A stretch of DNA of 64,000 nt from Epiperipatus broadwayi (GCA_028023455.1 JAQFVV010012420.1:562001-626000); one strand, 5' to 3'; positions 1-12,849 are shown, numbered from the stretch's first letter. The notes: generated from the letters alone by a model not told the origin. A program made the numbers and translations.

Positions 1-1436
1 TACAAGCAATTTCAAGAATTAGATACTAAATTATACTTTGCAGCAAATTATCACTAAACATTTTCCTTTGACTAATCTGCTTTTCCAAAAAAACTTGTAG
101 TCATGTATCTATCCTATTAAATTTCCTTCCTCTGGAAGATGAGTTTCACTAAAAACAGCTATATTGATCTTAAATCTTAATTGCTCCTTAGTTATCAGTG
201 CAGCTCTCTGCTCTAGGTTTGAAAAAGTTTGCATATTCTTTGTATGTATGTATACTTTTAAAAAAAATTGGATTTTTAATTATCTTTAGTACTACCACTG
301 CCTCTTGCTTTACCATTGCTAATGATAAATATTATTTCTGTCATTTTAATGTAATTCACCAAGCACAACACTCTACCTACACTATGTGAGACAAGCCATC
401 TTTAAAGTACTTTTTCTAAGTCCTTCCACTTTCATGATAGGCAAAAGGATCCCTAAATAGAACTGCTTAAAGATAATATATTTGCCACTAAGGATTCCTA
501 GTCCACTAAGCCAGTTCCCAACATTGCTTTCTTAATTCTTGAGATTTGAGCTTTAAAAAAAAAAAAAATTTGAATCAGAAATAATATGGGAGAAAGGTTG
601 AAAATGTGGTTGCACAAATACACAATTCCACTGACGAGTTAGTATAGGTTTAATAATTGGGCCCTATATTAACTTAAGTGATTAAAAAAGGAAAAGAGGG
701 AGTAAGAAAAGAGTTTAACAAAAAAAAATTGTATTAAGCAAGCTATTAACCTAAAATGCAAAAAAAAAAGTTTTGACTTCAAGTCAATTTATTTATATAG
801 CTATATGATTATAAATATCTGGTCAGTAACCAGCTATTTTAGTAACCTGTTCTATTATAACTGTTGGCACTTTCTCTCTCTAGTTAAAAATGTTAAAACC
901 AATACAATATCACTATTTTTATTTTTCAACTTATTACAATATTATAAACAAAATAAGTTTTTATGGTTGGCAGTGCAATTTCATTACTATCTCTGTGATT
1001 TTGCTTTTATCAATGAGGACTTCAAATTCGGAGATGGAGTCAATGCATTTGTATATATGGCATCCCCCTTTAATTTTTTTATTATTAAACTAAACTACTG
1101 CAATTTTTTATTTAAAAAAACTCTACTACATCAATAAAATGCCTATAATTAGAATAAAATTAAGGTTATTGAAAGCCATAGTCACTAAACTGATATCTAT
1201 ATAATTATAAAAACAGATAGATTTGGATTCAAAATCTTAAAATTTTTGAATTGCAAGCTATTATTCTCAATGATAAAATAAAAACCAGAAACAAATCCAG
1301 TAACCACTGACTACTCAAGCTTACACTGGAATGAAACTGCTATTTATTAATATGTAACCTCTCTGATATAAGTCACATGTGTGTTAAAAAATATATATAA
1401 AAGTTAGTATATGTTTTAAAAAACTTAGTAATAATT
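1..1436. other. A+T-rich DNA without recognisable gene
   Basis: Poly-A and poly-T runs and simple A+T-rich sequence. The longest open frame (805-1137, + strand, 110 codons) is dominated by Phe, Tyr, Leu and Asn, has no recognisable motif and no splice or promoter context, so I treat it as chance. No RNA gene or repeat boundary is seen. Confidence 0.6.
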
Positions 1437-2641
1437 TTATTTATTTATTTTTAAAAACAGAACATGATGTATTTAATAAGTTAAGAAAAATAATAATAAT
1501 AATTTGTAGGAACTGAGATTATTTCCTTGTTTAGTTTTAAAATAATATTTCGAAAATTAAATTAATTATTTTCAAAAATATTAAATCAATAAAAAAAAAA
1601 TTAATAGAACAAATATAATTCAATAGTTGCTATGGTATTTGGATGTTTGCCAGACAAAGAAAAAAGTGATATTCACAGCTTTATAAAAAATTGTCGATAT
1701 CAGTTTTTCTTCTCCATGCTGCTTATATATCTATAATGATGGAATAAAATCTTAGTTCAAGTGCTTATTTTATCTTTCTAAAAATGTAGTTTTCTTCCAG
1801 GAATTATAATAATAATGAATAGCCTAAGTATATCTGGCAATACTGGATCTTATTTGTGGACACTGTAACATAACTTGATAATTTAATATTATAAAGAAAT
1901 TTATAAGTTAACTGTATTACAAGAACTATCATTGAGGAAGAAAAGTATTTACACAGCATAGATATCTCTGATTTCCTTAATTATAAAATATAACTACAAA
2001 AAAGGAATTTATTATTTCCAGAAAAATATTCAAGGAATCATTTACAAATTTCAACATAAAACTATGAAGATATGTTTGTTATGGCCAGAGATGTCATTTT
2101 TAAATTGATATTATTATCTAAAATGAAGAGCTAAACAGAAAACAAAAATAAAATAATTTCAGTAGGGACTTTCATAATGACTTATTGAATAAATAATAAT
2201 TTAAATAACAATATCAAAAGAAATGTTATTTTGCAAAATACTCATTTTCTTTAAGTAAAAATTAATTTTTTTTTTTTTTTACTTTGCTGTATATAAATTC
2301 ATAAATATAATAGAATAAAAACATTTTCTATCAAATTTCATACTTCATTGAGTTAATTATGTAAATATAAAAGTTATATTATTTATATTCTCTTGTATTA
2401 AATAAATTTAATGCTATAGTTAAAAAGCTTATTCAGGCAACATGGCTAAATTTTCACAAAGGCTTGTACTTGATGTAAGCTCCAATCTGATCATTATCTG
2501 TGGCTACTATCAAATTAGCTTAACTTTTTTTGTTATAGTCACTCCACCATGTACCCAGTCACCTGTTGGTAATTATTTCCCCTAGACAAAAATAATTTAC
2601 ATTTTATTTACTTTTGTGGCAATTCTGTTACATTAGGGAGT
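1437..2641 (+). repeat. Diverged ~1.2-kb direct repeat, copy A
   Basis: This block aligns in the same order and orientation with 6518-7790. Shared landmarks include TTATTTATTTTTAAAAAC near the start, GCCAGACAAAGAAAAAAGTG in the middle and GTTGGTAATNATTTCCCC near the end, with many small indels between. The copies are about 5.1 kb apart and enclose a broken coiled-coil frame and A-rich sequence. They could be the decayed LTRs of an old retrotransposon; the block ends in TTACA in both copies. I could not define a TG start, primer binding site or polypurine tract, so a plain segmental duplication is equally possible. Confidence 0.6.
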
Positions 2642-3154
2642 CTGAATCTTGGATTATCTCAATCCAAAACAGAGAATGTATTTTTTATAACTTTTCAGAA
2701 TTTTTTTAGATATCGGTACTATTTTGGGTTTTATAAGTCATGAATAATGATTAAAAAAAAATAGCCATTGAAATACATAAAGTAACAAATAAGTCATACT
2801 TGGTCTGATAAAAAAATGTGAAAAATTTTATTTTTTTGTCTGCAAAAAAAAAAAATCAATACATAAATTTATAGTCTTACTAGAAATTGACAATGATAAA
2901 AACAGGGTTGGTAGAGATAATAATTAGGTATCACAGGTATATAAGTAAAGTAAAAATAACAAATATAGGGTAATACTAGAGAAAGGTTACAGAGTAGAAG
3001 AAGTGAGCATTCTAAATTCAAAATAAATAAAGAAAAAACCAATAAATCTAGTTTTTTTTTCCTTGTAGAAATAGCTAACTTTATTATAATTATATATCTA
3101 TAATAATTATATATATGATTACAAGAATCAAAACAAAAATGCAGGCTCAGGGAA
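2642..3154. other. A+T-rich spacer, nothing recognised
   Basis: Poly-A and poly-T tracts and a TA-rich stretch around 3090-3115. The 107-codon minus-strand open frame here is low-complexity Leu/Ile/Tyr sequence and lies opposite the purine-rich start of the next feature. It is not supported as a gene. Confidence 0.5.
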
Positions 3155-3442
3155 ATGGAACCAAGCAAATTAATGAACATGATTAGGAACATGTTAACAG
3201 AATTTAAAGACTAAATGGAAAAACAATTTGAAGAACTGAAAAATCATATGGAAAAGCAAAGTGAACTAATAGATTTGATAAAATAAGATAGATCCCAGCT
3301 GACAGAGAAACTCAGAAAATATAATGAATATGATGTGGCAATAAATAAAGCTAATTGTGATGCAAATCGGGAGCCACAATTGACAAAAATTAGTTTTAAT
3401 TTGGATAAAACAAAATTCAAAATAAATGACAGAGTGCATTAG
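3155..3442 (+). pseudogene. Broken coiled-coil reading frame, possibly gag-like
   Basis: A single frame can be followed for 96 codons from an ATG with only two stops inside, both TAA (3212-3214 and 3284-3286), before a terminal TAG. The residues are charged and heptad-like: EKQFEELKNHMEKQSELI, then SQLTEKLRKYNEYD. That is typical of a coiled coil rather than of chance A+T-rich DNA. It lies between the two ~1.2-kb direct repeats, where gag of an LTR element would lie. No nucleocapsid zinc knuckle, protease or reverse transcriptase was found after it, so the gag reading is an inference. A fragment of a host coiled-coil gene or another transposon is possible. Confidence 0.4.
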
Positions 3443-4053
3443 TTAGGGATGATCATGATATTAATAAATATAGCATTAGCATAGAAACCCTGAATCTGAT
3501 GTGAAGCACACAATGTAAAATGCTGATGTTGGTGTCATGACTGATCATCTGGCTGAAAGCACACATAATGTAAATAAGAGCAAAATGAAGAAATGATTAC
3601 ATGTAATTTAGAAAATAAATTATGCTAATCAAGTGTTAGAGAAATAAGTTATTAAGAAAATCTGTTTAAGAAAGTTAAATATAGAAGTGTTTTGCCTGGT
3701 AGGGCTTACAAAAGAAAAAGTACCAGGAAACCAAAAAGATTATAATTTAGGGGAAGAGAGAAGAAAAACCTAGAATTAAGGCAAATAATTATTCTAGGCA
3801 GATTGCCCAAGAAATTTAAATTCAAAAACTCATTAAGTGAAAGCAAAAAGTCGAGACAGAAAATCCACTTACTCTAGAAATGAGTCAGAGTGATTAAAAG
3901 GTCAATAAAGGATTTTTCAGATCATTCTGAGTAAAGGCCTATGTATTAATAAAAAAAAATATTTAAAAAGAGGTAAAGTTTAAACATTATATGAATAACA
4001 ATGGCCTCTTAAGATGATGCCCCTGGATTTGTTAAAAGGACAAATGTTTTAGG
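3443..4053. other. Purine-rich sequence with many stops
   Basis: The + strand stays A- and G-rich, with short runs of Lys/Glu/Arg codons (for example around 3700-3760) broken by stops in every frame. It may be the decayed continuation of the coiled-coil frame just upstream. No motif can be named. Confidence 0.35.
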
Positions 4054-4069
4054 AAAAAGAGAAAAATAT

Positions 4070-4177
4070 AGTCAAGCATTGTTAACCGAGAGGTCATCGC
4101 ACCCGCCTTGCAAGCAAGTAGTTGGTTGCAGATGGGTGTAGGTTCGCGTCCCGGCCGATGCTATGACATATGAAAAA
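4070..4177 (+). mobile_element. tRNA-derived SINE, copy 1, with 16-bp target duplication
   Basis: Short retroposon with a tRNA-like head. The RNA polymerase III B box GGTTCGCGTCC is clear at 4141-4151. An A-box-like stretch lies around 4085-4096, and CCTTGCAAGC (4107-4116) resembles an anticodon stem-loop. The element ends CGATGCTATGACATATG followed by an A run. A perfect 16-bp direct duplication, AAAAAGAGAAAAATAT, lies at 4054-4069 and 4178-4193, the footprint of target-primed reverse transcription. The locally higher G+C of the head stands out. A second, older copy is at 59782-59880 on the other strand. The unmutated duplication suggests a recent insertion. Any replication machinery would come from a partner LINE not seen here. 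Confidence 0.85.
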
Positions 4178-4193
4178 AAAAAGAGAAAAATAT

Positions 4194-6517
4194 GTTATAA
4201 AAGTTAAATAAGATTAAACACTGAAAATGGCTGTTAAAAACAACTAAACAAAGTTTAATAAATTTACGAGATATCGAGAATAAATTACTTTGACTTTCAG
4301 AATGAATAATGGATGGAAAGGTTTGTCATTGTTTTGAGAATGCAATATTTTCATGACAGTCCAGAGAGTTTTTTGTCTCAGTATTGTTCCCATCTACATG
4401 AAATTTATATTTAGTAGCCTCCAAGTCTCAAAAATAAGCCAGGCATAAAACATTATATGTTTATTAGTCTCTAAGTCCCAAATGTGAGCCAAGCATAACT
4501 TTGATGATATATATTAACCTCTAAGCCTCAAAATGAGCCTAGTGCTGTGTCATGAATGATTTCCTCTAAGATTCATAGTAGAGCATTGGATTATATGTGG
4601 GCTGGTAAATTTTAGTGCTAAATTTAGCTTTCTTGGTATTCATGTTACATTGTATATTCATTGCCAGTGATGGATTTGTCTACCCCAGTATTATATGGGA
4701 TCAGATCCAGCGAGTATTTCATCAAAATCTTTAAAAAAAAGCCACGATAGAATTTTTGAGAATATTACATAGATCAAAGATGACATTTTTTTGTTTAATG
4801 AATACCAGCTTGTAACTCTGCTTTTCAAAGAAATGCAGCTAAACATGACATTATTGTAAGTATAGAAAAATGCTCTATAGAATGGAGCTCTCAATCAACA
4901 TTCTGCATTGAAATATTTAGTTGTTTTTTCAAAAAAATAAAACAGGAGTACAATAAGATTGAGAAATATTTTATTCAAAATCCTTAAATATTTCAGTTAT
5001 ATTAATCTAATAAAAATGTGTGAATGTTTATTATTATCACAAGCATAAAATATTTTATTTTAATTGGATTAATTAGTATTTTCATTGCCAAAAAGTTTAT
5101 GATAAGAGAAAAAAATTTATGTTAATAGAATCTATATAAATTCCAATGCTAATCTGTAAATTGAGGAATGTCTATTTATAAATAATATGTGAATGTTAAT
5201 TATTTTGAGTAAATAGTGGTAATTATAGAGAAGGGTGTGAAGCGAATTTAGACCATGTGGTAACATGTTTAATAAATAAAAAAGGGGTTCAGTTTAGCAG
5301 CTGTTTTGGAAGGAAAAAGACTGGAGGCCATTCTTTGTTTAAATATCAGATGAGAATTTCAGCCATAATATTTGAATGGAGATAATTAATTCCTAGATGA
5401 GCTGTCGAAGAGAATATAGTGGTAATTTTGATAGATTGTTCATTAAGTTGAACTGTGATTGTTTAGCAAAATTGAAATAATGGAAAATAAAATTATGACA
5501 GGCTAAATTTAATATATGCTTCACGTAAAGCCTGGGGCCATGTCAAACGGTCTATGGTTGAACCATTGGAAGTAATCCTCTACAAGAGTTTAAAATGAAA
5601 TATAAAAGCTGCCTTAAAATTGTTACTTACCTGAGTAAATCTGTTGCCACCCCTCGATTGAATATCTATTTATGAGAACTCTAATTTAGTCATTGATCTT
5701 ATTAAAAATGTTTTTCTATTTATTCATTTATTTCTTTTGTAAATTTTATTCAAGACAAGATCTGTAATGTTGATACTTAAATGCAAACATATTGGAAATC
5801 CATATTATACTGAGATGGGTGTATTTTGTGCAGTCTAAAAACAAAAGGAAAAATTATCAGTGAAACCTTCAGCACTGATGTTGCTAGGATTGTGAATATA
5901 GAGAAAGAAAAGTAAATGCTTTAGAACACCTGAACAGTTATGAGGATAAATGACACTGTGGTAACAGAAATTATCTTATTTCTTTTATTTTTTTTTTGGT
6001 TGTTATATGATCATGTTACATTATAAAGAAATACCACCATGGTAAGATTAATAATTATCCTGAAAAGGCCTACTATTATAATAAAGTTATTTTGTACATT
6101 ATAAACTTTAAATTTATATATATGTTGTAGTCATACATGTCAATTATGATAATTTTTGTCTAATTTTTTCATGTAACATTTATGTTGTTTTCTTTTATTA
6201 AATGATTACATAAAATTATAAAAATTTATTTATCATATGCCATTTTGATTTATTGGACAACTCATTTCTACCTTAAGAAAAATAGGTTTCCCAGATGAAT
6301 ATATAGAGAAAATAAAACTGGGTTATTGAATTACTGCTCCTATATTAGACTTTCCTTGCGGAAAATAGTATCCGTATCATAATGGACATGCATAATTATA
6401 TGTTCATCCCAAATGGGTAAAATAAAATATGTTGTGTATATGAATAATCAATTCTAGAGCTTTTATGAATTAAAACTTCAGTTTTATTAATAAAATTAAT
6501 TTACTGATATAATAATC
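4194..6517. other. A+T-rich DNA between the ~1.2-kb repeats
   Basis: No gene recognised. A short local repetition occurs at 4420-4540, where 'CCTCYAAGYCYCAAAATRAGCC' units recur three times about 60 bp apart. The 67-codon minus-strand frame at 4691-4894 has no recognisable motif. If the flanking repeats are LTRs this would be decayed internal sequence, but no pol motif can be read here. Confidence 0.45.
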
Positions 6518-7790
6518 TTATTTATTTATTTTTTAAAAACAAAACATAATGCCTTAATAAATTAAGAAAAAATAATTTGTAAGAACCGAAAAGATTGTTT
6601 CATAATTTTTAAATACCTCGAAAATAAAATTATTTTCAAAAATTCTAAGTCAATAAAAAAAATAAAAAAACTAATAGAACAATTGTAATTCAATAATTGT
6701 TATGGTATATGAATGATTGCCAGACAAAGAAAAAAGTGTTAATTGTCTGCTTTATAAAAACTTGTAGAGATCAGTTCTTCATGTTGCTTATAAAATTAGA
6801 ACTATGAAAATGATTGGATTCTTATATATTTGTATATATTTATAATGGCAGAGTAAAATCTTTGTTCAGAGTGCTTACTTAATCTTTCCAAAAATGTAGT
6901 TTACTTCGTGGAACTATAATAATGCCCTAATAATACTGAATAATGCCTAAGTATATCTGTCAATATTGGATCTTTTTTGTGGATGCTATAATACAACTTG
7001 ATAATTTAATATTATAAAAATATGTAAAAGTTAATTGGATTACAAGAATCATCACCATGCAAGAAAAGTATAAGCACAGCTTAGATATCTCTGATTTCTT
7101 TAATTATAAAGAACAATTACAAAAAAGAAACATTATTCCTGGAAAATATTCATAGAATTATTTATAAATTTCAACATGAAACTATGAAGATATAATGGTG
7201 AGAGATCTCATTTTTAAATTGGTATTATTACCTAAAAGTGTTGAGCTTAATTAGAAAATAAAATTAGATAAACTCAGTAAGAACTTTCACAATGACTTAT
7301 TGAATAAATAGCAATTTAAATAACAATACCACAAGATATGTTATTTAGAAAAATACCCGTTTTCTATAAATAAAAATTAAAATATTGATATTTTTTCCTC
7401 TGTTATTCACAGATATAATAGAATGAAAACAATTTTAAAATATTTTGTTATGTATATTTCATACATCATCGAGTTAATTATGTAAATATAAAAGTTATAT
7501 TGTTAATATTCCTGTTGTCATAAATAAATTTATTGTTATAGTTAAAAAGTTTGTTCTTTACAAATTTCTTCATAGGACTTACAAGTATATTATTTTCATA
7601 TTTTATTAGAATGTTTTAAAATGTGAAAAGGATGATTATCAGGAAATGTCTGGATTTGTATAAAAACTTGTACTTGATATAAGTTCCAGTCTGACAATCA
7701 TCAGTTATGGGCAACCGTTGGTAATCATTTCCCCCCAGACTGAAACAATTTATATATTTTATTTAACTTTGTGGGAGATTCCATTACAAT
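6518..7790 (+). repeat. Diverged ~1.2-kb direct repeat, copy B
   Basis: Partner of 1437-2641 in the same orientation; the description is given there. This copy has extra sequence near 6790-6845 and 7560-7660 relative to copy A and ends in CATTACA followed by ATATATA. Confidence 0.6.
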
Positions 7791-8088
7791 ATATATAGAA
7801 GAAAGAGAAAAGAGAGAATGTAAATAAAAAAATTGTGTTTAAATCATTTTTGATGTAAGCAAATCAGTTAGTGATTATTAAGATGATTATCTCAGATGTA
7901 GTCAAAAATTTTAAGCTATCTAAAGGATTTCTAAGTAAAATGAAATTTTTTTTTAAGTAATTGATTTATATCAGCCTAGTTATTTAATAATGATAGCGAA
8001 ATAGATATTTATACTTAGCTGAACGGATAGACTAAACAAAAAAAAAATCAAACTAACCAGAGATAGACCAACCTACTGCCTACTAATA

Positions 8089-8345
8089 ATTTTTATTAGT
8101 CATTCATTAGACTATAGTTTATCCACTTTATGCAAACATCACTCTCACACAAGATAGGGACTAGTTTCTATACGATCTTAGTGAGGGATATAATCATAAA
8201 TATATGAGTAAATATATGATCCCCAAAATGTACATTTCATGCTGAACAAGTAAGTACTCATCAGTTGGCCCAAATCACAATCTCTTACATATATCCTTAT
8301 TATTGTTTTATATAGACCATGCTGCATACAGGCTATGTAAAGTCC
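8089..8345 (+). repeat. Dispersed repeat family R, forward copy
   Basis: Contains TTTTATTAGTCATTCATTAG, nearly repeated at 45257-45280, and CATTTCATGCTGAAC with ACTCATCAGTTGGCC. The latter pair recurs inverted at 10211-10248 and, more diverged, at 58800-58860, and in the same orientation at 10087-10122. It is a short middle-repetitive family with no coding capacity. It could be a SINE or MITE body; no terminal repeats or target duplication were resolved. Confidence 0.5.
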
Positions 8346-8617
8346 AGGCTTTTTTTGCTTTAGATTTGCCTATATAATTAGAAAAATAGGCTGAAGATAA
8401 GAGTGGACGCTCTTATCTTTATAAAGTCGAATCTTGTGTTAAGATTTGTAGAGGTCTCTCTTGTAATAAAATTAAGAACGCAAGGCGTATATATTAAGAT
8501 TATAGCCTTATATACATATTGATTGTTTTAACAATTTTTTTTGAAAATTAATGTAAATTAAACAAAAGATTTTAATATTACATATTAAACATGAGAAATG
8601 TAGCCAGACAGAAGTCC

Positions 8618-9135
8618 GTTTTGACTTCAATTATATGCTAACGAAAACTAAATTTAAATATAGTACTAAAGCCATTTTTTTTTTGCCCTTAATATAGCTC
8701 ACATTTCAACTTCAATTATATGCTAATGAAAATTAAATGTAAATATGGTATTAAAGCAATTTTTTTTTTGCCCTTAATATATATCACATTTCAATGTTTT
8801 GACTTCAATTACACGCTAATAAAAATTAAATGTAAATACGTTTCTAAAGCAACTTTTTTCCCTCTTACTATATATCACATTTCAAATATGAATTTATGTA
8901 CTGTAATCAAATTTTCTTTGAGACTTAAATACTATACCTCTATAGTTCAAAGCCCTTGTATTGATTTTTTCCAAGTGTTTTTTATTAATTTTTAGCATAA
9001 AAGTAATATGCTAACCAAAATTAAATGTAAATACATTACTATAGTATTTATTGCCCCCATTCACTAATATATCACATTTCAAACATGAATTTATATACTG
9101 TAATCACATTTTCTTCATGATTTAAATACTATACC
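8618..9135 (+). repeat. Array of ~88-bp repeat units, partly in a longer ~200-bp unit
   Basis: Three consecutive units (8618-8708, 8709-8797, 8798-8884) share ACTTCAATTA...GCTAA, then AAATTAAATGTAAATA, a T run, a 'CCCTTA' segment and ATATCACATTTCAA. A fourth copy is at 9003-9081. Units 3 and 4 are each followed by a related extension ending in ACTATACCTCTATA, so the array mixes a short and a long repeat period. The 91-codon open frame at 8720-8995 is a by-product of the repeats: it repeats the peptide LIKIKCKY. Confidence 0.75.
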
Positions 9136-9189
9136 TCTATAATTAAGAGCACATTTTTTAACTGGGGTTTATATTGGCAGAGATTGTCA

Positions 9190-9850
9190 TTACTGCAGAA
9201 TTGGTTGCTTTAACAATGTTTTTTTTTTTTTTTAAGATTTAATGTATATTAAACAAAACATTTTAATATTATATAAATAAATTTCCAAATTTTAATAAAG
9301 CTAAATTAAAATTTACATTTTTAAATATTTGCTAGCTTTATGGCTGGAAATAAATATTTACTGGAGTGCCCAGTGAATTAAGTTACATTTATTAATTGTT
9401 AAGTATGTTGTTCATCTGAACTATATTAAGAAATTGACAGACCATGAAAGGATGGAGCGCCTTAATGACGAATTGGCATCTGTGGCTATTTCTGCAACTG
9501 GCTGAGATGGAATACAAAAACACCAATCATTATTGTAATTTTTTTTTTATTAAATATAATATTTGTATTTTTTTTTTAATTGGTTGCTTTAACTTTTTTT
9601 TTTTTTTTTAAGATCTAATGTAAATGTTTTTTTATAAAAACATTGCTAATGCATAAATTTTCATTAACATTGCTAAGTATGACATTCATCTGATCTATAT
9701 ATTACAGGAGTGATAAACCATGAAAGCAAGAAGCGCCTTAATGTGTGTTTATGGCTGTTTCTGCAGCAGAGTGTGGACTTTTATAGTGAAATATATATTA
9801 TATTCCTGTAGTTAAAAGCACTCCTACTGATTTTTTTCCAGCGGTTTTTT
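9190..9850 (+). repeat. Duplicated modules with T-run leaders
   Basis: Two copies of a module are recognisable. 'ATTGGTTGCTTTAAC' plus a long T run and 'AAGATYTAATGTA' occurs at 9202 and 9581 (an older relative is at 8521). It is followed in both by 'CATCTGAWCTATAT', 'ACCATGAAAG' and 'GCGCCTTAATG' (9411-9520 and 9683-9775). The tail at 9810-9850 resembles 8945-8985, so the whole 8.5-9.9 kb region is a mosaic of shuffled modules. There is no coding signal. Confidence 0.6.
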
Positions 9851-10086
9851 ATTTAATGGTGGAATTACAACATTTCCATGAACGTAGCCATTGGACAAAC
9901 ATTAGATTTTATATATAAAAGAGCCAATTACTATAATTTAATTGATAAGTTTCAAACTGACTGCCCTAACAAATTTGACAAAAACCACTTATTAGTTTCT
10001 ATCCATTCAACATCTTGTTGAGGGGTGTAATGATAAATATTAGACTGAAGATATGTGAAAAAGAACGTATGATCCCCAAGATGCAC

Positions 10087-10250
10087 ATTTCATACTGAAC
10101 CAGTACTTATCAGATGGTCCGGACCAACTGATGAGTGCTGGTCGATTAAAGTTAAAAGACTTGCTATCTTAATATAAATTGTGCATTGATTATATATATG
10201 TGTGGGAGATGATGGCCAACTGATGAGTACTGGTTCAGCATGAAATACAT
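10087..10250. repeat. Inverted copies of dispersed repeat family R
   Basis: The forward segment with ATTTCATACTGAACCAGTAC (10087-10106) is the imperfect inverse of ACTGGTTCAGCATGAAAT (10230-10247), with a third partial copy, CCAACTGATGAGTGCTGG, between. The sequence after 10150 (GCTATCTTAATATAAAT ... GATGATGG) reappears at 58768-58840 in the same order. Confidence 0.6.
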
Positions 10251-12849
10251 ATAATGGAAATCATTTATCTTTTTCAGATGTATGTGGTCATGTGTATCGG
10301 TTGTATACAATGGGGTGAATAGCTGTAGAAGTCTGAGTTCAAATCCCTTCTAAATAAAATATAAATAAGCATCACCATTTTATGAACACTGACCTTTATA
10401 ATTATAATTTTTTTGAGTGTGTTGATAACTCCTGACATCAAGTAACAAAAATAAAAAATAAAATATAGATTCATATTCAGATTTTTTCTCAATGTAAAAT
10501 TATAATGCAAATTTTGATATATATGGACCATTCAAATGACATCATAAATATCTTCAAAACAAGATATACCTACGATAATATCAAATGAAGAGCTGTGAAA
10601 TATACTTACATATCATTAGAAGTTGATGTATAATGGAGTTTTCAAATGAAATTTCACAAAGATCAGCATCCATTTATTAAGGACAGCTAATAAATAATGG
10701 TATTGTCATATATAAAGAATATATAATTGGTATCAGATTGCATTTAAGTGCAATTAGATGTGATATATATAACTAAATCTAAATGAATAAGATCACATTA
10801 TAAATCATATTTTGTTAAATTTATTATTTCAACATTTTTTTTTTTACATTTTTGCTTAGTATTTCATTCCAGATTATAAGCAATAATGTTTGACTATTCA
10901 ACAGAAGTTTATATAGGTGCCTTCTATTATTTCTCTATGTACAAAAACATAAAAAATATATTCTGATTAAGCTTTTATATTTCATTTTAAGCAATAAAAT
11001 GGTTTATTTCTAGTTGAAATATTATTTTCCATAATACAATATTAATCAGTTAGTTTTGCAAGCTATCATTTTTCATCAAAATCACACTATTTTTCAAATA
11101 TACTTAACTTAGTCTCATTTATCAACTATCCCTATATCTTTAGTTTTGTTTTCTTTTATATAAAAATTGTTTTAATAAAAGTTAAATAAAGCATGATTGT
11201 TTGTGTAAAATTATCAATGTAAAACAAAATAATAAACTCACAAATAAATAAGAGAAAATCCTATACATAAATATGAGTAATTAAAATGTTGTAATTATGA
11301 CTTCATTCTTTACAAATTAATACTTATTACAGAGTTTTGAACCTATATTTCAACTAATGAATACATATATTGTAAGTACACAGATTAATCCTGCATGTCA
11401 CAGTATTTTAAAAAAAAAATAAAGAAGTTTATTGATCTTGTTTAATTGTCATTTTACTTGATCTATGGATAAGGAAGGTCTTGAAATATAATGTTAACCA
11501 GATAATCATGGTAACCTAATATTTTAAAAGGATATTATTCGCTATTAATTCTAGAATGAGATCATAAATCTATTGTGATCCATTTCAAATATATATATAA
11601 ACAGGTGAATAAATAAATAGATTTTGGAAATAAGTGAATCAAAGAAAAAAAAAGATCACCTGAAGAGAATCTATATTGTTATTAAATATTACACATTTCA
11701 ATTTATTATTACAATCATCATAGCAACACATATTAACAATTTATTATTACAATCATCATAACAACACATATTATAAAATTAAATGTTTGTTTATAAATTA
11801 GTTATGGAAAAATATTATTAAAAACATATGTAAATATATATATATATTCATTAAAAAAATTTGGAGAATGTAGTATGAATTTTTTAATTTTGGTTTAAAA
11901 ATGAAAAATAATATTGAACTTGCTAAACAGGATTTTATTTTCACTGTATCCAATTATTTTAAAATCTCAATTTTACTTGTTAATTTTAGGCAAATTTTCT
12001 TAACAATTTTTACACTATTAAGAGAAATATGAGTGATTTCCAACCGTTATCATGACAACAGTAGTATCATCAAGAGTATCTTATAAATAGAACAATCACC
12101 GTAGTTTGAGTTCTTATAATTTTGTCATTGCTTAGATCAGATACTTCTCTATCCATCTTCAAAAATTTATCAAATTTTATTGTTTAAGTGGTTAATTTCT
12201 AAAACTATGGAATAAAATTTTAATTATCTCCCCATTCAATTGGGTCAGTACGTTAATGAAATTCCTGGGGATACGGCAAAATATAAAATAAAAAAAACAT
12301 CAAAATGCGCAAGTTGGCTCTAAAGAAGAAAAATTTTGTTGTCAAAAATCTAGAATCCCATCTATTTATTTGTGATAAATGCAAACCCCAATTGTGTATA
12401 TATGGATGTCATATTTCAGCTCAATGGATTTCACAAGATCAATCAACGTAACTCATGTTTAATATCAAGCAATCTAAATTTCACTTTCTTAACCTGGAAA
12501 GAAAAAGTTAGCATTTATTATTCACTTGGATATGGCTGAATTTTTGTCAAAGAAAAAAATTCTCTTTATACGTTTATCAATGAAAAGGAAAATAAAGCCA
12601 GTGATATGTAATTTTGTATTGACTAAATACCTATTGTTTTAAAAGTTTGGATACATTTATATGCTTAAAAGAAAATATCGGAATTTGAATGCGAAAATAT
12701 TTGGATTCAAACTCGTGCTCACCTTCTCTACTTAAAAAAAATCATCTATACGCATTAGGATCAGAAACCAGGAACCAGAAGCTCGATAGACTAGTAGGAG
12801 AAAATGGACAGACTTTCACATGGATGGTATGATTTCTATGTATATATAT
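10251..12849. other. A+T-rich DNA with one short tandem repeat
   Basis: No gene recognised. A 2x38-bp tandem duplication with two or so mismatches lies at 11701-11776 (ATTTATTATTACAATCATCA repeated). A B-box-like GAGTTCAAATCCC at 10338-10350 may be a tRNA-derived fragment but has no partner A box that I can defend. Minus-strand frame 10274-10531 has no motif. Confidence 0.5.

Noticed and set aside
805-1137. 110-codon open frame, + strand
   Set aside because: Low-complexity Phe/Tyr/Leu/Asn composition, no family resemblance, no promoter or splice context.
2869-3192. 107-codon minus-strand frame
   Set aside because: Hydrophobic low-complexity translation opposite a purine-rich strand; a strand shadow of the broken coiled-coil region.
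4081-4175. Functional tRNA gene
   Set aside because: It has a B box and an anticodon-like loop but no closed acceptor stem, and it carries a SINE tail, an A run and a target duplication.
8720-8995. 91-codon frame, + strand
   Set aside because: Produced by the tandem ~88-bp repeat: the peptide itself repeats.
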